From contig CP136063.1 in NCBI GenBank assembly GCA_032622095.1, forward strand, positions 179,533,956-179,597,955: a DNA stretch of 64,000 nt. The letters run 5' to 3'. The stretch is from Siphonodentalium dalli. Taxonomy: Eukaryota > Mollusca > Scaphopoda > Gadilida > Siphonodentaliidae. Shown piece after piece: positions 62,201-64,000 of the stretch (within the stretch, counting starts at the first letter, position 1; the number at the start of each line of letters is the position of its first letter). The position numbers were made by a program, and so were the translations under genes. The notes beneath the pieces were generated by a model. It was not told the DNA's origin. It worked only from the letters and a program-made list of their open reading frames with translations, and searched no databases.

Positions 62201-64000
62201 CTAGTGTCAACCTGAAATCGCCGCTCACTCCTCATGACCTGGAAATGGCTTTCAATGCAAGGAATGAATCAGGAACATATACTTTGGGCGGGAAATTAAA
62301 GTATCATCGAAACAAGGAAATAAATCTGAACTCGGAAGTTAATTTCCGAGACTGGGCCATGAAAGATGCCGCAAGCGGAATATTTGAACTTAGAACTCCT
62401 TTCCGACCAGTTAGATTTGTGAAGATGTCAATTCAGCATTCTGGTTTGCTCACAAATTTCCTCACCAGTGGACAGTTTGAGCTCAATCGTCATGAAAAAT
62501 CTGAGGCTTCTTTGAAATTCAATGCTAATAATGGTCTTCATATAACCATCATGTCAGATTCACCATTCCAAAAAGGTCCATTTAATTCAGAATTCCATCA
62601 TGTCTCCAGAAATAATGAGCTGACAACTTCTCTGCAGTCAAGAATTCAAGGGAAAGCCTTAATGAATGTGGTTATGTTGCTAGGCAACAAACACGGTCAG
62701 CTAAACATCAAGAGTGATGAATTTGCTCTGATTGGAACTATGGAGGCTTCATATGATCACAGATCACCACAATCATGGAAGGGAATCCTGACATGGGACA
62801 GGGAGAGTTTCAGCTATCTTATTGAACTCAACGACAACAAGAAGTTAGTGACATTGACAGCTGATATGCCTGGTGATACCTTCTTGAGGCAAGTGAACTT
62901 GAAATTCAATCATGATGGTGGACTGAGCAATTTCGACAACAGATTCTTCTTTGGTGTGAATGGAAGGGAAATAATCCACGATATGTCACTGCGAACTGGA
63001 GTTAACCCATCGCTATCACTCACTCTAGAGACACCATTCCAACAAGCCAGACATGTCCGAGTCATCTATAACCATGAGGGCGCGCTTAACAATAACTTCA
63101 AGGCACATGGCGAGTTTGAGCTGAATTACAGGAACAGTGTGGCTGATATGGAACTCAGATGGAAACCAGATGTTTATGGCAGACTGACAGTTAAGAACCC
63201 TGATTCATCAGAGCTGATTGCGGAGGTCAGACATCAAGGTGATATCAAAGACTTCAGAAGCTATGCCTCTGTCATGAGCAACGGAATAGAAATGAGTGCC
63301 ACAGTAACATCTGCTATCCATCCTAATTTGGTGATGAAAGCCGTTATCATGACACCATTCAAATCATACAGAGATATAATGGCAACATATGAACACAAGG
63401 GTGACATCAGAAACTTCAATTGCCATTCAGAGGTTTTGCTGAACAATGATAAATACGAGGCAGATCTGATTGCCATGACAACAGGAGCTTTAGATTTGAG
63501 TCTAAATGTGCAAACTCCTGATTGTAAACACAATGCTGCTATTAGTTTCCATGGCGATAACACCACATTCGATACATCTGCTGAGATGAACTTGCAGCGG
63601 CTCATCAATGGAAAGGTCACTTTGTCTTACAGGAAGAATCATGATCTTACATTAGGCTTGAAAGTGTCGTCTGATTTTGAAAATTTCAAGTTGGTGTCTT
63701 TCAATACTGAGACGAGTCCTAGCAGAGGAGTATTTACAATCGAGTTGAATACTGACGTTAACAACACTCAGGTTACTGGATCAGGTTCAGTCAGGGTCAA
63801 GGACGGTGCAATGACTCTCAGTTCACAATTGCAAACGTCTATGGCTTCAGTGCAAAATTTAGCTTTTGAGTTCACTCACATAGGTGGCCTGCAAAATTTT
63901 GAATGTAGACTAGAGTGTAGCTTGAATGGTGATCGCACAAGTGGTAACATCAATTTTAATAATCTAAGGGAGACTACCCTATCTGTTAATCTGAACACTC
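20231..64000 (+). CDS. Large lipid transfer protein, apolipophorin/apoB-like (20 exons, 3' end outside window)
   Basis: Secreted lipoprotein scaffold of the LLTP superfamily (vitellogenin, apolipophorin, apoB, MTP), which packages and carries lipid in circulation. Joined exons: 20231-20282, 25033-25092, 27484-27644, 28635-28883, 34611-34763, 37378-37573, 39666-39912, 42774-42939, 43242-43409, 43963-44112, 45461-46036, 46899-47242, 47996-48178, 48705-48966, 50528-50678, 52030-52284, 53303-53584, 55498-55756, 57836-58043, 60022-64000+. All introns are GT-AG and all phases match, giving about 2,700 residues without a stop. Signal peptide at 1-17; N-terminal lipid-transfer barrel about 20-290; helical region about 290-700; open beta-sheet region to about 1370; then a repeat-rich beta region. 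The length and the absence of a stop favour apolipophorin/apoB over vitellogenin or MTP. Family assignment is from recognised motifs such as DVAGRCTAHY and SELRIAAYLALMECP, not from a search. Confidence 0.9.
21008..21104 (-). repeat. Fragment of TTAA family D
   Basis: GATAACTCTGAGCTTTGGTG, GGTGGGTTCCTC and AAAGAAATAGTAAT match the right part of the complete element at 53,987-54,425. Confidence 0.65.
21964..23046. mobile_element. Long foldback element, host of a nested TTAA element
   Basis: Outer ends ATATGTGTCCCGCCATATCA (left) and TGATATGGCGGGTCACATAT (right) are inverted copies. Inside are the inverted GGTCGCCTCGCATATATAAG blocks (22,660-22,725 and 22,915-22,998) and TTTTTTTACCCTGTGCCAAT / CATTGGCACAGGGTAAAAAA. 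Interrupted on the left arm by the element at 21,993-22,632. Confidence 0.65.
21993..22632. mobile_element. TTAA-flanked element, AGGGGTACTGTAC ends (family E)
   Basis: TTAAAGGGGTACTGTACCCC at left and GTACAGTACCCCTTTAA at right; 640 bp, TTAA at both boundaries. A second, shorter member is at 44,414-44,708. No transposase. Boundary type is piggyBac-like. Confidence 0.8.
23232..24146. mobile_element. TTAA-flanked foldback element, arms of about 400 bp
   Basis: Left TTAAGGAGACGACCTATTCG, right CGAATAGGGCGCCTTCTTAA. Most of the element is one imperfect inverted repeat (e.g. ATGAGAGATATGTTTGAATT near 23,358 against AATTCAAACATATCTCTCAT near 23,995). Arms differ by many indels. Open frames on each arm are mirror shadows. 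Confidence 0.75.
24527..24741. mobile_element. Hairpin MITE copy 1 (TA-flanked, CAGTAATGCCC ends)
   Basis: TA-CAGTAATGCCCTAAATAA... then an inverted copy ending ..TTATTTAGGGCATTACCG-TA. Arms of about 105 bp around a small loop in GAAAACTCTCGACGAGAG. CAGT termini and TA target fit the Tc1/mariner type. Other copies: 38239, 43085, 46063, 47244, 54517, 56979, 58223, 58605 and 59162. Confidence 0.85.
25033..25092 (+). CDS. LLTP exon 2: mature N-terminus
   Basis: Acceptor TTATTTCAG|GA, donor GTAAGT, phase 1 to phase 1. Adds GPINTKYELKNDDTCATRCV, about 20 residues, with two cysteines just ahead of the lipid-transfer barrel. Too short to identify alone; supported by signals and phase on both sides. 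Confidence 0.75.
25160..25850. repeat. Dispersed repeat with GTTGGAAATTT boxes and G/C-tracts
   Basis: Starts AGGGACGTAGCCAGAT, carries C-runs at 25,266 and 25,560, a G-run at 25,532 and repeated CAACAGTTGGAAATTTT. Same family as 12,690-13,530. Lies in intron 2. Confidence 0.6.
26050..26440. repeat. Inverted-repeat element with GAATGAGGTCC boxes, copy 1 (family F)
   Basis: AGAATTAGGTCCCCAGAG..GCTAGCATCGCC..CATTCTGCTTAG at left; inverted counterparts CAGAATGAGGTCCTG..GATAGCATCAC..CCTCATTCTGCATTTGACA at right. Other copies at 40,845-41,300 and 57,270-57,710; fragments at 42,965 and 48,210. Confidence 0.65.
26441..27480. other. Intron 2, no further feature
   Basis: AT-rich with no supported gene or RNA. 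A GC-rich patch at 26,925-27,005 contains paired TCGGCG/GGAGC stretches but does not fold as a tRNA cloverleaf by eye. Confidence 0.4.
27484..27644 (+). CDS. LLTP exon 3: start of vitellogenin_N barrel
   Basis: Residues about 38-91. Reads ENKKFFYKSGTTYEFQY followed by a threonine/valine-rich beta strand, the usual opening of the LLTP N-terminal barrel, where the phrase 'Y..G..Y.F.Y' recurs in the family. Acceptor CATTCAG, donor GTATGC, phase 1 to 0. No frame break. Confidence 0.85.
28635..28883 (+). CDS. LLTP exon 4: vitellogenin_N barrel
   Basis: Residues about 92-174, phase 0 at both ends. The acceptor chosen is GTTTATAG|TTG rather than the CACAG eight bases later, because only the first keeps phase with exon 3 and gives the smooth join ...DFALR-LHRVMLFES. 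Contains W-V-L-N-I-K-R-G-V-L-S-A-F-Q, the conserved strand/helix around which LLTP barrels close. Donor GAG|GTAAGT. Confidence 0.88.
29534..30396. mobile_element. TA-flanked element, CAGTCAGTCAGGGTATAGCG ends
   Basis: TA-CAGTCAGTCAGGGTATAGCG at left and CGCTATACCCTGACTGACTG-TA at right, so about 26-bp inverted ends with a TA target, as in Tc1/mariner elements. About 860 bp. The inside carries extra copies of the CGGACCACTT/GATCCGCTA phrase but no transposase. In intron 4. Confidence 0.8.
30744..30893 (+). repeat. MULE left terminal repeat
   Basis: Seven GGWCGTTTCGTACC iterons, first variant GGACGTTTCGTACC, with non-random spacers. Inverted copy at 32,576-32,762. Any peptide read through it (VVSYHLVVSYH, GTKRP) is a by-product. 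Confidence 0.85.
30899..31477 (+). pseudogene. MULE-encoded PHD-like zinc finger (two exons)
   Basis: Segments to 30963 and 31140-31477, joined GAAG|GTTAGT ... TTTCCAG|GC in phase. The join gives NCIDCSREVRPRQHGLQCEG then CHRWQHRTC and, further on, WVCTAC: spacing C-x2-C, C-x2-C, H-x2-C, C-x2-C, a C4HC3 PHD-type finger. A threonine/proline tail with a duplicated block (EMTTTTPPPT, 31,284-31,363) follows to a stop at 31,477. No ATG in frame outside the terminal repeat, so the true start is unclear. Confidence 0.6.
31560..31745 (+). pseudogene. MULE transposase core fragment, internally deleted
   Basis: DIHFDGQRHQIFATSAQLEI continues to SKNWYIDGTFSIVR, the first catalytic-aspartate block of MULE transposases (W-x-x-D-G-T-F). 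A few bases later a different frame gives KQIPLIYVLMSRRKAKDYD, the next conserved block. The residues normally between them are gone and the frame is broken. The later DFE / GC.FH blocks are missing altogether. Confidence 0.75.
31974..32475 (+). pseudogene. MULE transposase C-terminal region
   Basis: Acceptor TTTTTGTAG at 31,973. Reads RKLYALPLLPAEHIRPAFAR and RSIRTNNDTEGWHRRI, both standard C-terminal MULE motifs ('aLpflP...I..aF', 'RTNN..EgwH'), and ends at a stop at 32,475. The frame is intact for about 165 codons, but its phase does not match the donor at 31,745, so no complete transposase can be read. Confidence 0.8.
32576..32762 (-). repeat. MULE right terminal repeat
   Basis: Eight GGTACGAAACGACC iterons, inverse of the left end, with one extra iteron-plus-spacer (ATTGATTTTTCTACAT) compared with the left. 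Confidence 0.85.
32819..33172 (-). CDS. Unrecognised 117-codon open frame
   Basis: Minus-strand frame from ATG at 33,172. The composition is balanced (DGPNTTRVPGPVPF, GGIYRRNRIDINFEKGCPV) and not low complexity, so it may be a piece of a mobile-element or retrocopied protein. No known motif, no visible promoter or splice partner. It begins 56 bp to the right of the MULE. Could equally be chance. Confidence 0.25.
   Translation of the reverse strand: MTVDKMVNIGADRSAQSNKEKVIMIKMSIKPLADLTSNQHVRVWDGPNTTRVPGPVPFISDMSKPINGGIYRRNRIDINFEKGCPVTLTYKRMLTQFCWMNHVTACAPSQPDSDSAA
33180..34610. other. Rest of intron 4, no gene seen
   Basis: AT-rich; only a G-run at 34,051-34,067 stands out. Confidence 0.5.
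34611..34763 (+). CDS. LLTP exon 5: conserved cysteine segment of the barrel
   Basis: Residues about 175-225, phase 0 to 0. VDVAGRCTAHYTK and, after a short strand, LLGCTDRHGYRSSIQG: the paired cysteines and 'G.C...Y' phrase are hallmark vitellogenin_N features and probably form a disulphide. Acceptor CATCCTTAG, donor GTATGT. Intron 4 upstream (5.7 kb) contains the MULE relic. Confidence 0.9.
34825..34905 (-). repeat. 30-bp minisatellite, short inverted block
   Basis: About three units of GTGCAAAAAGACACCCAGGA.., the reverse complement of the long array at 35,580-36,225. Lies 62 bp after the exon 5 donor. Confidence 0.85.
34947..35448. mobile_element. TTAA-flanked element, full copy (family A)
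   Basis: Left TTAAAGGTACGGTTGGCC, right GGCCTCACGTGCCTTTAA: inverted ends with a few mismatches and TTAA at each side, about 502 bp. Internal sequence matches 1-420. Non-coding. Confidence 0.8.
35580..36225 (+). repeat. 30-bp minisatellite array, about 22 units
   Basis: Unit GAGAGATCCTGGGTGTCTTT + TTGCACATTT. Units differ by single substitutions (CCTGAGTG, TTCTGG) and small indels. Because the unit is a multiple of 3, long open frames appear in several frames, for example a minus-strand VQKDTQDLS repeat. These are not genes. In intron 5. Confidence 0.9.
36226..37377. other. Rest of intron 5, no gene seen
   Basis: AT-rich, no repeat or coding signal recognised. Confidence 0.5.
37378..37573 (+). 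CDS. LLTP exon 6
   Basis: Residues about 226-290, phase 0 to 1. Begins DIQSLPLLKSTHTAEQQI and ends QQRQTVRPK. Barrel-closing strands with VKEHHVFRPFSN; polar and basic toward the end. Acceptor TATTTTAG, donor G|GTAACA. Intron 5 upstream carries the 30-bp minisatellite and a TTAA element. Confidence 0.85.
38193..38684. mobile_element. TTAA-flanked element, CTCTTTCTTTACTAAA ends (family G), with nested MITE
   Basis: TTAACTCTTTCTTTACTAAA at left; right ..CATTCAGTAATGAGAGAGTTAA. Internal phrases (TTGTCTGTCATCTGCTTATA, CATCCCTCCAAATGAATAAT) recur at 55,260-55,371, 59,790-59,940, 48,595-48,690 and 50,250-50,348. Interrupted by a hairpin MITE at 38,239-38,455. Shares its right TTAA with the next element. 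Confidence 0.65.
38239..38455. mobile_element. Hairpin MITE copy 2
   Basis: Complete copy: TA-CAGTAATGG..CTCTCAGTGAGAG..GGGCATTACTG-TA, nested in the TTAA element 38,193-38,684 (intron 6). Confidence 0.85.
38681..39651. mobile_element. TTAA-flanked element, CCCTTCCGTGAC ends (family H), with nested repeat
   Basis: TTAACCCTTCCGTGACTGG at left; right ..AGCTCCCATCATCAAAGTATTAA. Carries the family signature CCAATGCATTCTCTTATATT and AGAGAATGCACTGGCAC in inverted pairs. Split by the tandem element at 38,848-39,585. Its right edge is 14 nt from the exon 7 acceptor. Other members: 44190, 48977, 52610, 53622, 54762 and 59280. Confidence 0.75.
38848..39585 (+). mobile_element. Retroposon-like insertion with 121-bp tandem units (family C)
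   Basis: Opens ACTAGCCGATGAGCCCGACG. AAATTTCAAGTCGATAGCTC recurs about every 121 bp (near 38,994, 39,115, 39,237, 39,358), with TGCGCATGCGCGAAGC in each unit. Ends TCCCGATCGGTCGAGAATCG then GACAGACAGACA/CAAACAAACA. Open frames across it (72-85 codons) are repeat by-products. Confidence 0.7.
39666..39912 (+). CDS. LLTP exon 7: entry to helical domain
   Basis: Residues about 291-372, phase 1 to 2. Joins as ..RPK-DPISHRTTLLFEHENG, then helices such as FADLVYVLKNADEKTMRRVY typical of the LLTP alpha-helical region. Acceptor CTTCTACAG lies 14 nt after the end of a TTAA element. Donor AG|GTGAGT. Confidence 0.88.
39960..40349. mobile_element. TTAA-flanked foldback element, CCCTTTACCCAACA ends
   Basis: TTAACCCTTTACCCAACA at left, TGTTGGGTAAAGGGTTAA at right: 18-bp perfect inverted ends including TTAA. 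Inside are two inverted blocks of CCAATGCATTCTCTTATATA / GCGAGTCGACCATAGGTCGC. In intron 7. Confidence 0.85.
40346..40751. mobile_element. TTAA-flanked element (family D), abutting the previous one
   Basis: Begins TTAACGCTCGGAAATTACTA and ends GGATTGAGTACCTTTAA. Internal AAATATTTGATTCGAGTCGA and AAGATAGATAACTCTAAAAT match the complete member at 53,987-54,425. The left terminus appears truncated relative to that member. Shares TTAA 40,346-40,349 with its neighbour. Confidence 0.7.
40845..41300. repeat. Inverted-repeat element with GAATGAGGTCC boxes, copy 2 (family F)
   Basis: TGCAAATAGTGTGTCTGT..AGAATGAGGTCCCCAGAGG at left and CTCATTCTGCTAATGACAG..ACACTATTTGCAGGC at right. Inside, a second inverted pair (CTAGCATCACCAAATTTACC / GGTGAATTTGGTGATGCTAG). 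In intron 7. Confidence 0.75.
41395..41990. repeat. Dispersed repeat with CCGTCCGTCC and TTTCCGGATGATAACTC
   Basis: Two or three internal diverged copies of GTTTCCGGATAATATCTCAA..GAGTTCGAATTTGAGTTTGA. Related sequence at 50,925-51,310 and 52,890-53,250. Non-coding; origin unknown. Bases 41,991-42,773 hold a small hairpin at 42,316-42,345 (TATAGAAAGC / GCTTTCTATA) and no gene. Confidence 0.55.
42774..42939 (+). CDS. LLTP exon 8: helical domain
   Basis: Residues about 373-428, phase 2 to 0. RKYFLDALPMVGTISSVRMM followed by a second helix (VTGIEADMWLTSLALL). 'R.YFLDALP..GT..S..' is a strong LLTP helical-domain signature. Acceptor TTTGCAG, donor GTATTT. Confidence 0.92.
43085..43196. mobile_element. 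Hairpin MITE copy 3, right arm only
   Basis: TAGCTTTCCGATGAATGACA..AGGGCATTACTG-TA; left arm missing. Preceded by a family F fragment (42,965-43,080). 45 bp before exon 9. Confidence 0.8.
43242..43409 (+). CDS. LLTP exon 9: helical domain
   Basis: Residues about 429-484, phase 0 to 0. Starts PLLGLSGTGMLSVTSLVHNY, followed by CKKESC, two cysteines spaced as in the family, then an acidic helix (VEEIVEELEKML). Acceptor TTATTTTAG, weak donor GTTTGT. The half-copy of the hairpin MITE ends 45 bp upstream. Confidence 0.9.
43500..43800. repeat. Inverted CTTCTCCCTA blocks in intron 9
   Basis: CACTTCTCCCTATTTTTGTT near 43,546 and ATAAAATAGGGAGAAGTTAC near 43,764 are inverted; further copies of CTTCTCCCTAA at 43,527 and 43,751. 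Non-coding. Confidence 0.5.
43963..44112 (+). CDS. LLTP exon 10: helical domain
   Basis: Residues about 485-534, phase 0 to 0. VLYALRSIGNVGLVPNVM and VRVAAIESLRRMPCD: the HEAT-like helical pairs of LLTPs ('LKalgNag', 'R.aAi.alr'). Acceptor TTTCCAG, donor GTAAGT. The following intron holds two abutting TTAA elements and the 39-bp satellite. Confidence 0.93.
44190..44417. mobile_element. TTAA-flanked element (family H)
   Basis: TTAACCCTTCTATGACTGAA at left, ..ATCTCCCATCATGAAAGGGTTAA at right, with the inverted CATTCTCTTATATATG blocks. In intron 10. Shares its right TTAA with the next element. Confidence 0.8.
44414..44708. mobile_element. TTAA-flanked element (family E), abutting the previous one
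   Basis: TTAAAGGGGTACTGTACTC at left, TTGTACAGTACCTATTTAA at right; 295 bp. Same ends as 21,993-22,632. Confidence 0.8.
44735..45110 (+). repeat. 39-bp AT-rich satellite, about nine units
   Basis: Unit AATATAATGTGTAAATTTGA + CATATATAATATACCAAAG. Multiple open frames (NLHIIFFGILYM and similar) result from the 13-codon period and are not genes. In intron 10, 350 bp before exon 11. Confidence 0.9.
45461..46036 (+). CDS. LLTP exon 11: end of helical domain, start of beta sheet
   Basis: Residues about 535-726, phase 0 to 0. Contains DDDSELRIAAYLALMECP, the best-conserved LLTP helical-domain phrase, then LGSFVWSHLTNLMET and an RNYEGSFLF segment leading to amphipathic strands. Acceptor ATATCACAG, donor GAG|GTAATA; the donor is followed 26 nt later by a hairpin MITE. 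Largest of exons 1-19. Confidence 0.93.
46063..46280. mobile_element. Hairpin MITE copy 4
   Basis: Complete; loop CTCTCACTGAGAG; arms nearly identical. Starts 26 nt into intron 11. Confidence 0.88.
46486..46945 (+). repeat. Tandem copies of the exon 12 acceptor region, about 91-bp unit
   Basis: CATACCTC(A/G)GAATGTTCAG recurs near 46,492, 46,578, 46,669, 46,752 and 46,843 and ends in the real exon at 46,935. Each full unit contains AATCATGTTATAATTGTTTG-TAG-TTT(T/G)G(T/G)GCTAA, i.e. intron end, acceptor and exon start. Exon-like parts of upstream copies carry stops or shifts (e.g. TTTGTGCTAATATGA), so only the last unit continues the LLTP frame. Confidence 0.85.
46899..47242 (+). CDS. LLTP exon 12: open beta-sheet region
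   Basis: Residues about 727-840, phase 0 to 2. I place the acceptor at TTTGTAG|TTT, giving FGAKLSELRGAAYLRMFGNE; AAG|TTG twelve bases later also keeps phase. LRMFGNELRYKNI is typical of LLTPs. The start of this exon and its acceptor are copied in tandem upstream (46486-46898). The donor AG|GTACAG overlaps a hairpin MITE. Translation past the donor would run into the MITE. Confidence 0.88.
47244..47460. mobile_element. Hairpin MITE copy 5, inserted at the exon 12 splice donor
   Basis: Complete copy bounded by TA at 47,244-47,245 and 47,459-47,460. The exon ends at 47,242, so the donor reads AG|GTACAGTAA: G from host, TA from the target, CAGTAA from the element. Loop region CTCTCCCCAAGAG. Confidence 0.85.
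47996..48178 (+). CDS. LLTP exon 13: open beta-sheet region
   Basis: Residues about 841-901, phase 2 to 2. SGAIEVSSLMSIDAFATKTG then alternating strands ending LETPQDKFEVFGFR. Amphipathic beta pattern, the lipid-facing sheet of LLTPs. Acceptor ATTATAG, donor GTAAAA. Confidence 0.88.
48210..48345. repeat. Family F fragment
   Basis: GCAGAATGAGGTCCCCAGAG..GAGGCTAGAATCATC..GGACTCC, one diverged inverted unit in intron 13. A family G fragment follows at about 48,595-48,690. Confidence 0.6.
48705..48966 (+). CDS. LLTP exon 14: open beta-sheet region
   Basis: Residues about 902-989, phase 2 to 0. Contains VCTGEKIADITGMELCANLQ, a cysteine pair found at the end of the open beta sheet in apolipophorins and vitellogenins, then FPMTGPIRFGVNL. 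Acceptor CTTTTCAG, donor AAG|GTAATC; a degenerate TTAA element begins 10 bp into the intron. Confidence 0.9.
48977..50225. mobile_element. Degenerate TTAA element (family H) interrupted by a hAT-like element
   Basis: TTAACCATACACCTTTTCAT then GATGGGAGCTGCGCTGGT..CAGTGCATTCTCTTATATTT..AGAGAATCCACTGGCTTACA once the insert is removed. Begins 10 bp after the exon 14 donor; right terminus lost. Confidence 0.6.
49039..50150. mobile_element. hAT-like non-autonomous element with 8-bp target duplication
   Basis: GTGCCAGT flanks both sides (49,031-49,038 and 50,151-50,158). Ends TAGTGCTGGGCGGTTT / ..CGTCCAGCCCTA are inverted and of hAT style (TAGxGxTGG). 1,112 bp; internal AATATCGTC/GACGATATT-like repeats. 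An 83-codon frame at 49,508-49,759 has no transposase motif. Confidence 0.8.
50250..50348. mobile_element. Family G right end, abutting a further TTAA boundary
   Basis: ..CATTTAGTAAAGAAAGGG-TTAA ends at 50,348, and the same TTAA begins TTAACTCTTTTGATGCC. The right partner (about 50,345-50,490) has GGCATCAATATAGTTAA as a possible inverse end. Confidence 0.5.
50528..50678 (+). CDS. LLTP exon 15
   Basis: Residues about 990-1039, phase 0 to 1. EKQEYIASMNLDTPQSTKKD and FDTRLKTKDNTLDISVHSPW. Beta strands with the '[ST]P' turns that recur later in the protein. Acceptor ATTGCAG, donor G|GTAATT. Confidence 0.85.
50925..51310. repeat. Dispersed repeat with CCGTCCGTCCG and TTTCCGGATGATAACTT
   Basis: GGTTTCCGGATGATAACTTT and GGTTTCCGGATCATAACTTT about 145 bp apart, each followed by AGATTGAAT/TCA..AAAATACA. 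Related to 41,395-41,990. Remaining intron 15 (51,311-52,029) shows nothing recognised. Confidence 0.55.
52030..52284 (+). CDS. LLTP exon 16
   Basis: Residues about 1040-1124, phase 1 to 1. TAVYTTPLKQLHGKVTIDND then KVYDLTTEVKMEKNKAY. Lysine-rich amphipathic beta strands. Acceptor ATTCACAG, donor G|GTAAGA. Reading through the donor meets a stop after six codons, which supports splicing here. Confidence 0.85.
52610..52855. mobile_element. TTAA-flanked element (family H), complete
   Basis: TTAACCCTTCCATGAAATTT.. at left, GCTCCCGTCATGAAAGGGTTAA at right, with two inverted CATTCTCTTATATATGCGAG blocks. Best complete family member. In intron 16; a relative of the 41.4-kb repeat follows (52,890-53,250). 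Confidence 0.85.
53303..53584 (+). CDS. LLTP exon 17
   Basis: Residues about 1125-1218, phase 1 to 1. AEISNTPTIKGITGSFLYN and IDFNGRFKYGVTGPIGFSFN. Beta-rich, basic, lipid-binding region. Acceptor CATTTCAG, donor G|GTAATG; a TTAA element begins 37 bp downstream of the donor. Confidence 0.85.
53622..53840. mobile_element. TTAA-flanked element (family H)
   Basis: TTAACCCGTTCATGACTGGA at left, CTCCCATCATGAAAGGGTTAA at right. Starts 37 bp after the exon 17 donor. Confidence 0.8.
53987..54425. mobile_element. TTAA-flanked element (family D), complete
   Basis: TTAAAGGTACTCAATCCGAT at left, ATCGGATTGAGTACCTTTAA at right, perfect inverse over at least 20 bp. Inner arms also inverted (AACTCTAAAATCAAGTGG / CCACTTGATTCTAGAGTT). 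Confidence 0.88.
54517..54692. mobile_element. Hairpin MITE copy 6, shortened loop
   Basis: TA-CAGTAATGCCCTAAGTAA..; after GGAAAGCTCTCA it jumps to CTAAATCCTGAAAAGTTACC, losing part of the right arm. Confidence 0.85.
54762..54993. mobile_element. TTAA-flanked element (family H), inverted copy
   Basis: GTAACCCTTTCATGACGGGA at left (TTAA mutated to GTAA), CCAGTCATGGAAGGGTTAA at right. Opposite orientation to 52,610. Confidence 0.75.
55113..55371. mobile_element. Family G element, degenerate
   Basis: GACTTTCTTTACTCTAAACTC at left, CATTTAGTATAGAAAGGGGTCAA at right; inside, GTTCCGATAATAAGTTCAAC and TTATTATCGGAAC-type inverted pair. TTAA no longer intact. Confidence 0.6.
55498..55756 (+). CDS. 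LLTP exon 18
   Basis: Residues about 1219-1304, phase 1 to 2. SLNRISKAKGRTIYRPLLKI followed by further strands and a very basic C-terminal part (KGLKKNKIRLDG). Acceptor TTTTCAG, donor AC|GTGAGC. Confidence 0.85.
55912..56827. mobile_element. TTAA-flanked element, CCCTTTCAGTGCCA ends, with nested insert
   Basis: TTAACCCTTTCAGTGCCAGG at left, CTTGGCACTGAAAGGGTTAA at right. Contains the CCAATGCATTCTCTTATATA block; split by the element 56,294-56,758. In intron 18. Confidence 0.8.
56294..56758. mobile_element. Nested element rich in CCTAGG palindromes
   Basis: Perfect 15-bp inverted ends CAGCCCTGGGAATTA / TAATTCCCAGGGCTG, flanked by AGAGAA on both sides (6-bp duplication, or a degraded 8-bp one). 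Eight CCTAGG sites, mostly as TTGCCTAGGCAA or TGCCTAGGTAA, clustered near each end. hAT-like ends; no ORF. Confidence 0.8.
56979..57088. mobile_element. Hairpin MITE copy 7, right arm only
   Basis: GATGAGAGCTTTCCGATGAA..GGGCATTACTG-TA. Confidence 0.8.
57270..57710. repeat. Inverted-repeat element with GAATGAGGTCC boxes, copy 3 (family F)
   Basis: AGAATGAGGTCCCTAGAGGG.. near 57,300 and AGACCTCATTCTGCAAATGA near 57,668 are inverted; inner pair GGCTAGCATGACTAAATTCA / GAATTTGGTGATGCTAGTCC. In intron 18. Confidence 0.7.
57836..58043 (+). CDS. LLTP exon 19
   Basis: Residues about 1305-1374, phase 2 to 0. TNLAITTLPNYNTGLVVRLT and NVEANLAYPSQ. Same beta-strand style as its neighbours. Acceptor TATTTTCAG, donor CAG|GTAGGC. 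Confidence 0.85.
58223..58408. mobile_element. Hairpin MITE copy 8
   Basis: TA-CAGTAATGCCCTAAATAA..GAGCATTACTG-TA; left arm shortened after AGAATTATGG. In intron 19. Confidence 0.85.
58545..58752. mobile_element. Hairpin MITE copy 9, rearranged
   Basis: A terminal fragment CCGATTACTTAGAGCATTAC at 58,545-58,568, then a partial left arm (58,605) and full right arm ending GGGCATAACTGTA at 58,752. Confidence 0.75.
59162..59270. mobile_element. Hairpin MITE copy 10, left arm only
   Basis: CTGCAGTAATGCCCTAAATT..CATCGGAAAGCTCTTAG; right arm absent. Confidence 0.8.
59280..59480. mobile_element. TTAA element (family H), right end lost
   Basis: TTAACCCTTTCATGACTTTG then two CATTCTCTTATATATG blocks. 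The end decays near 59,480. GAAATTTCACATTTGCCAAG is repeated inverted at about 59,502-59,522. Confidence 0.65.
60022..64000 (+). CDS. LLTP exon 20: giant exon of beta-strand repeats (runs off window)
   Basis: Acceptor ATTTCAG, phase 0. At least 1,326 codons with no stop. Built of repeats of roughly 54-58 residues: an [ST]-P-[F/Y/L] turn or its equivalent, a hydrophobic strand, then H-x-G-x-h-x-[ND]-F. Examples begin near residues 1653, 1707, 1764, 1822, 1880, 1937, 1993, 2051, 2108, 2166, 2221, 2278, 2378, 2433, 2485, 2540, 2591 and 2647 (e.g. TPFKSYRDIMATYEHKGDIR). This matches the amphipathic-beta lipid-binding part of apolipophorin/apoB proteins. Any C-terminal VWD domain lies outside the window. 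Minus-strand open frames here are shadows. Confidence 0.93.

Noticed and set aside
60495-63620. Minus-strand open frames of 60-119 codons in the right end
   Set aside because: Antisense shadows of the continuous LLTP exon 20.
20231-64000. Vitellogenin or microsomal triglyceride transfer protein as the identity of the gene
   Set aside because: The N-terminal domains are shared by all LLTPs, but an open frame beyond 2,700 residues with long beta repeats fits apolipophorin/apoB-like proteins better; MTP is under 1,000 residues. Vitellogenin is not fully excluded without the C-terminus.
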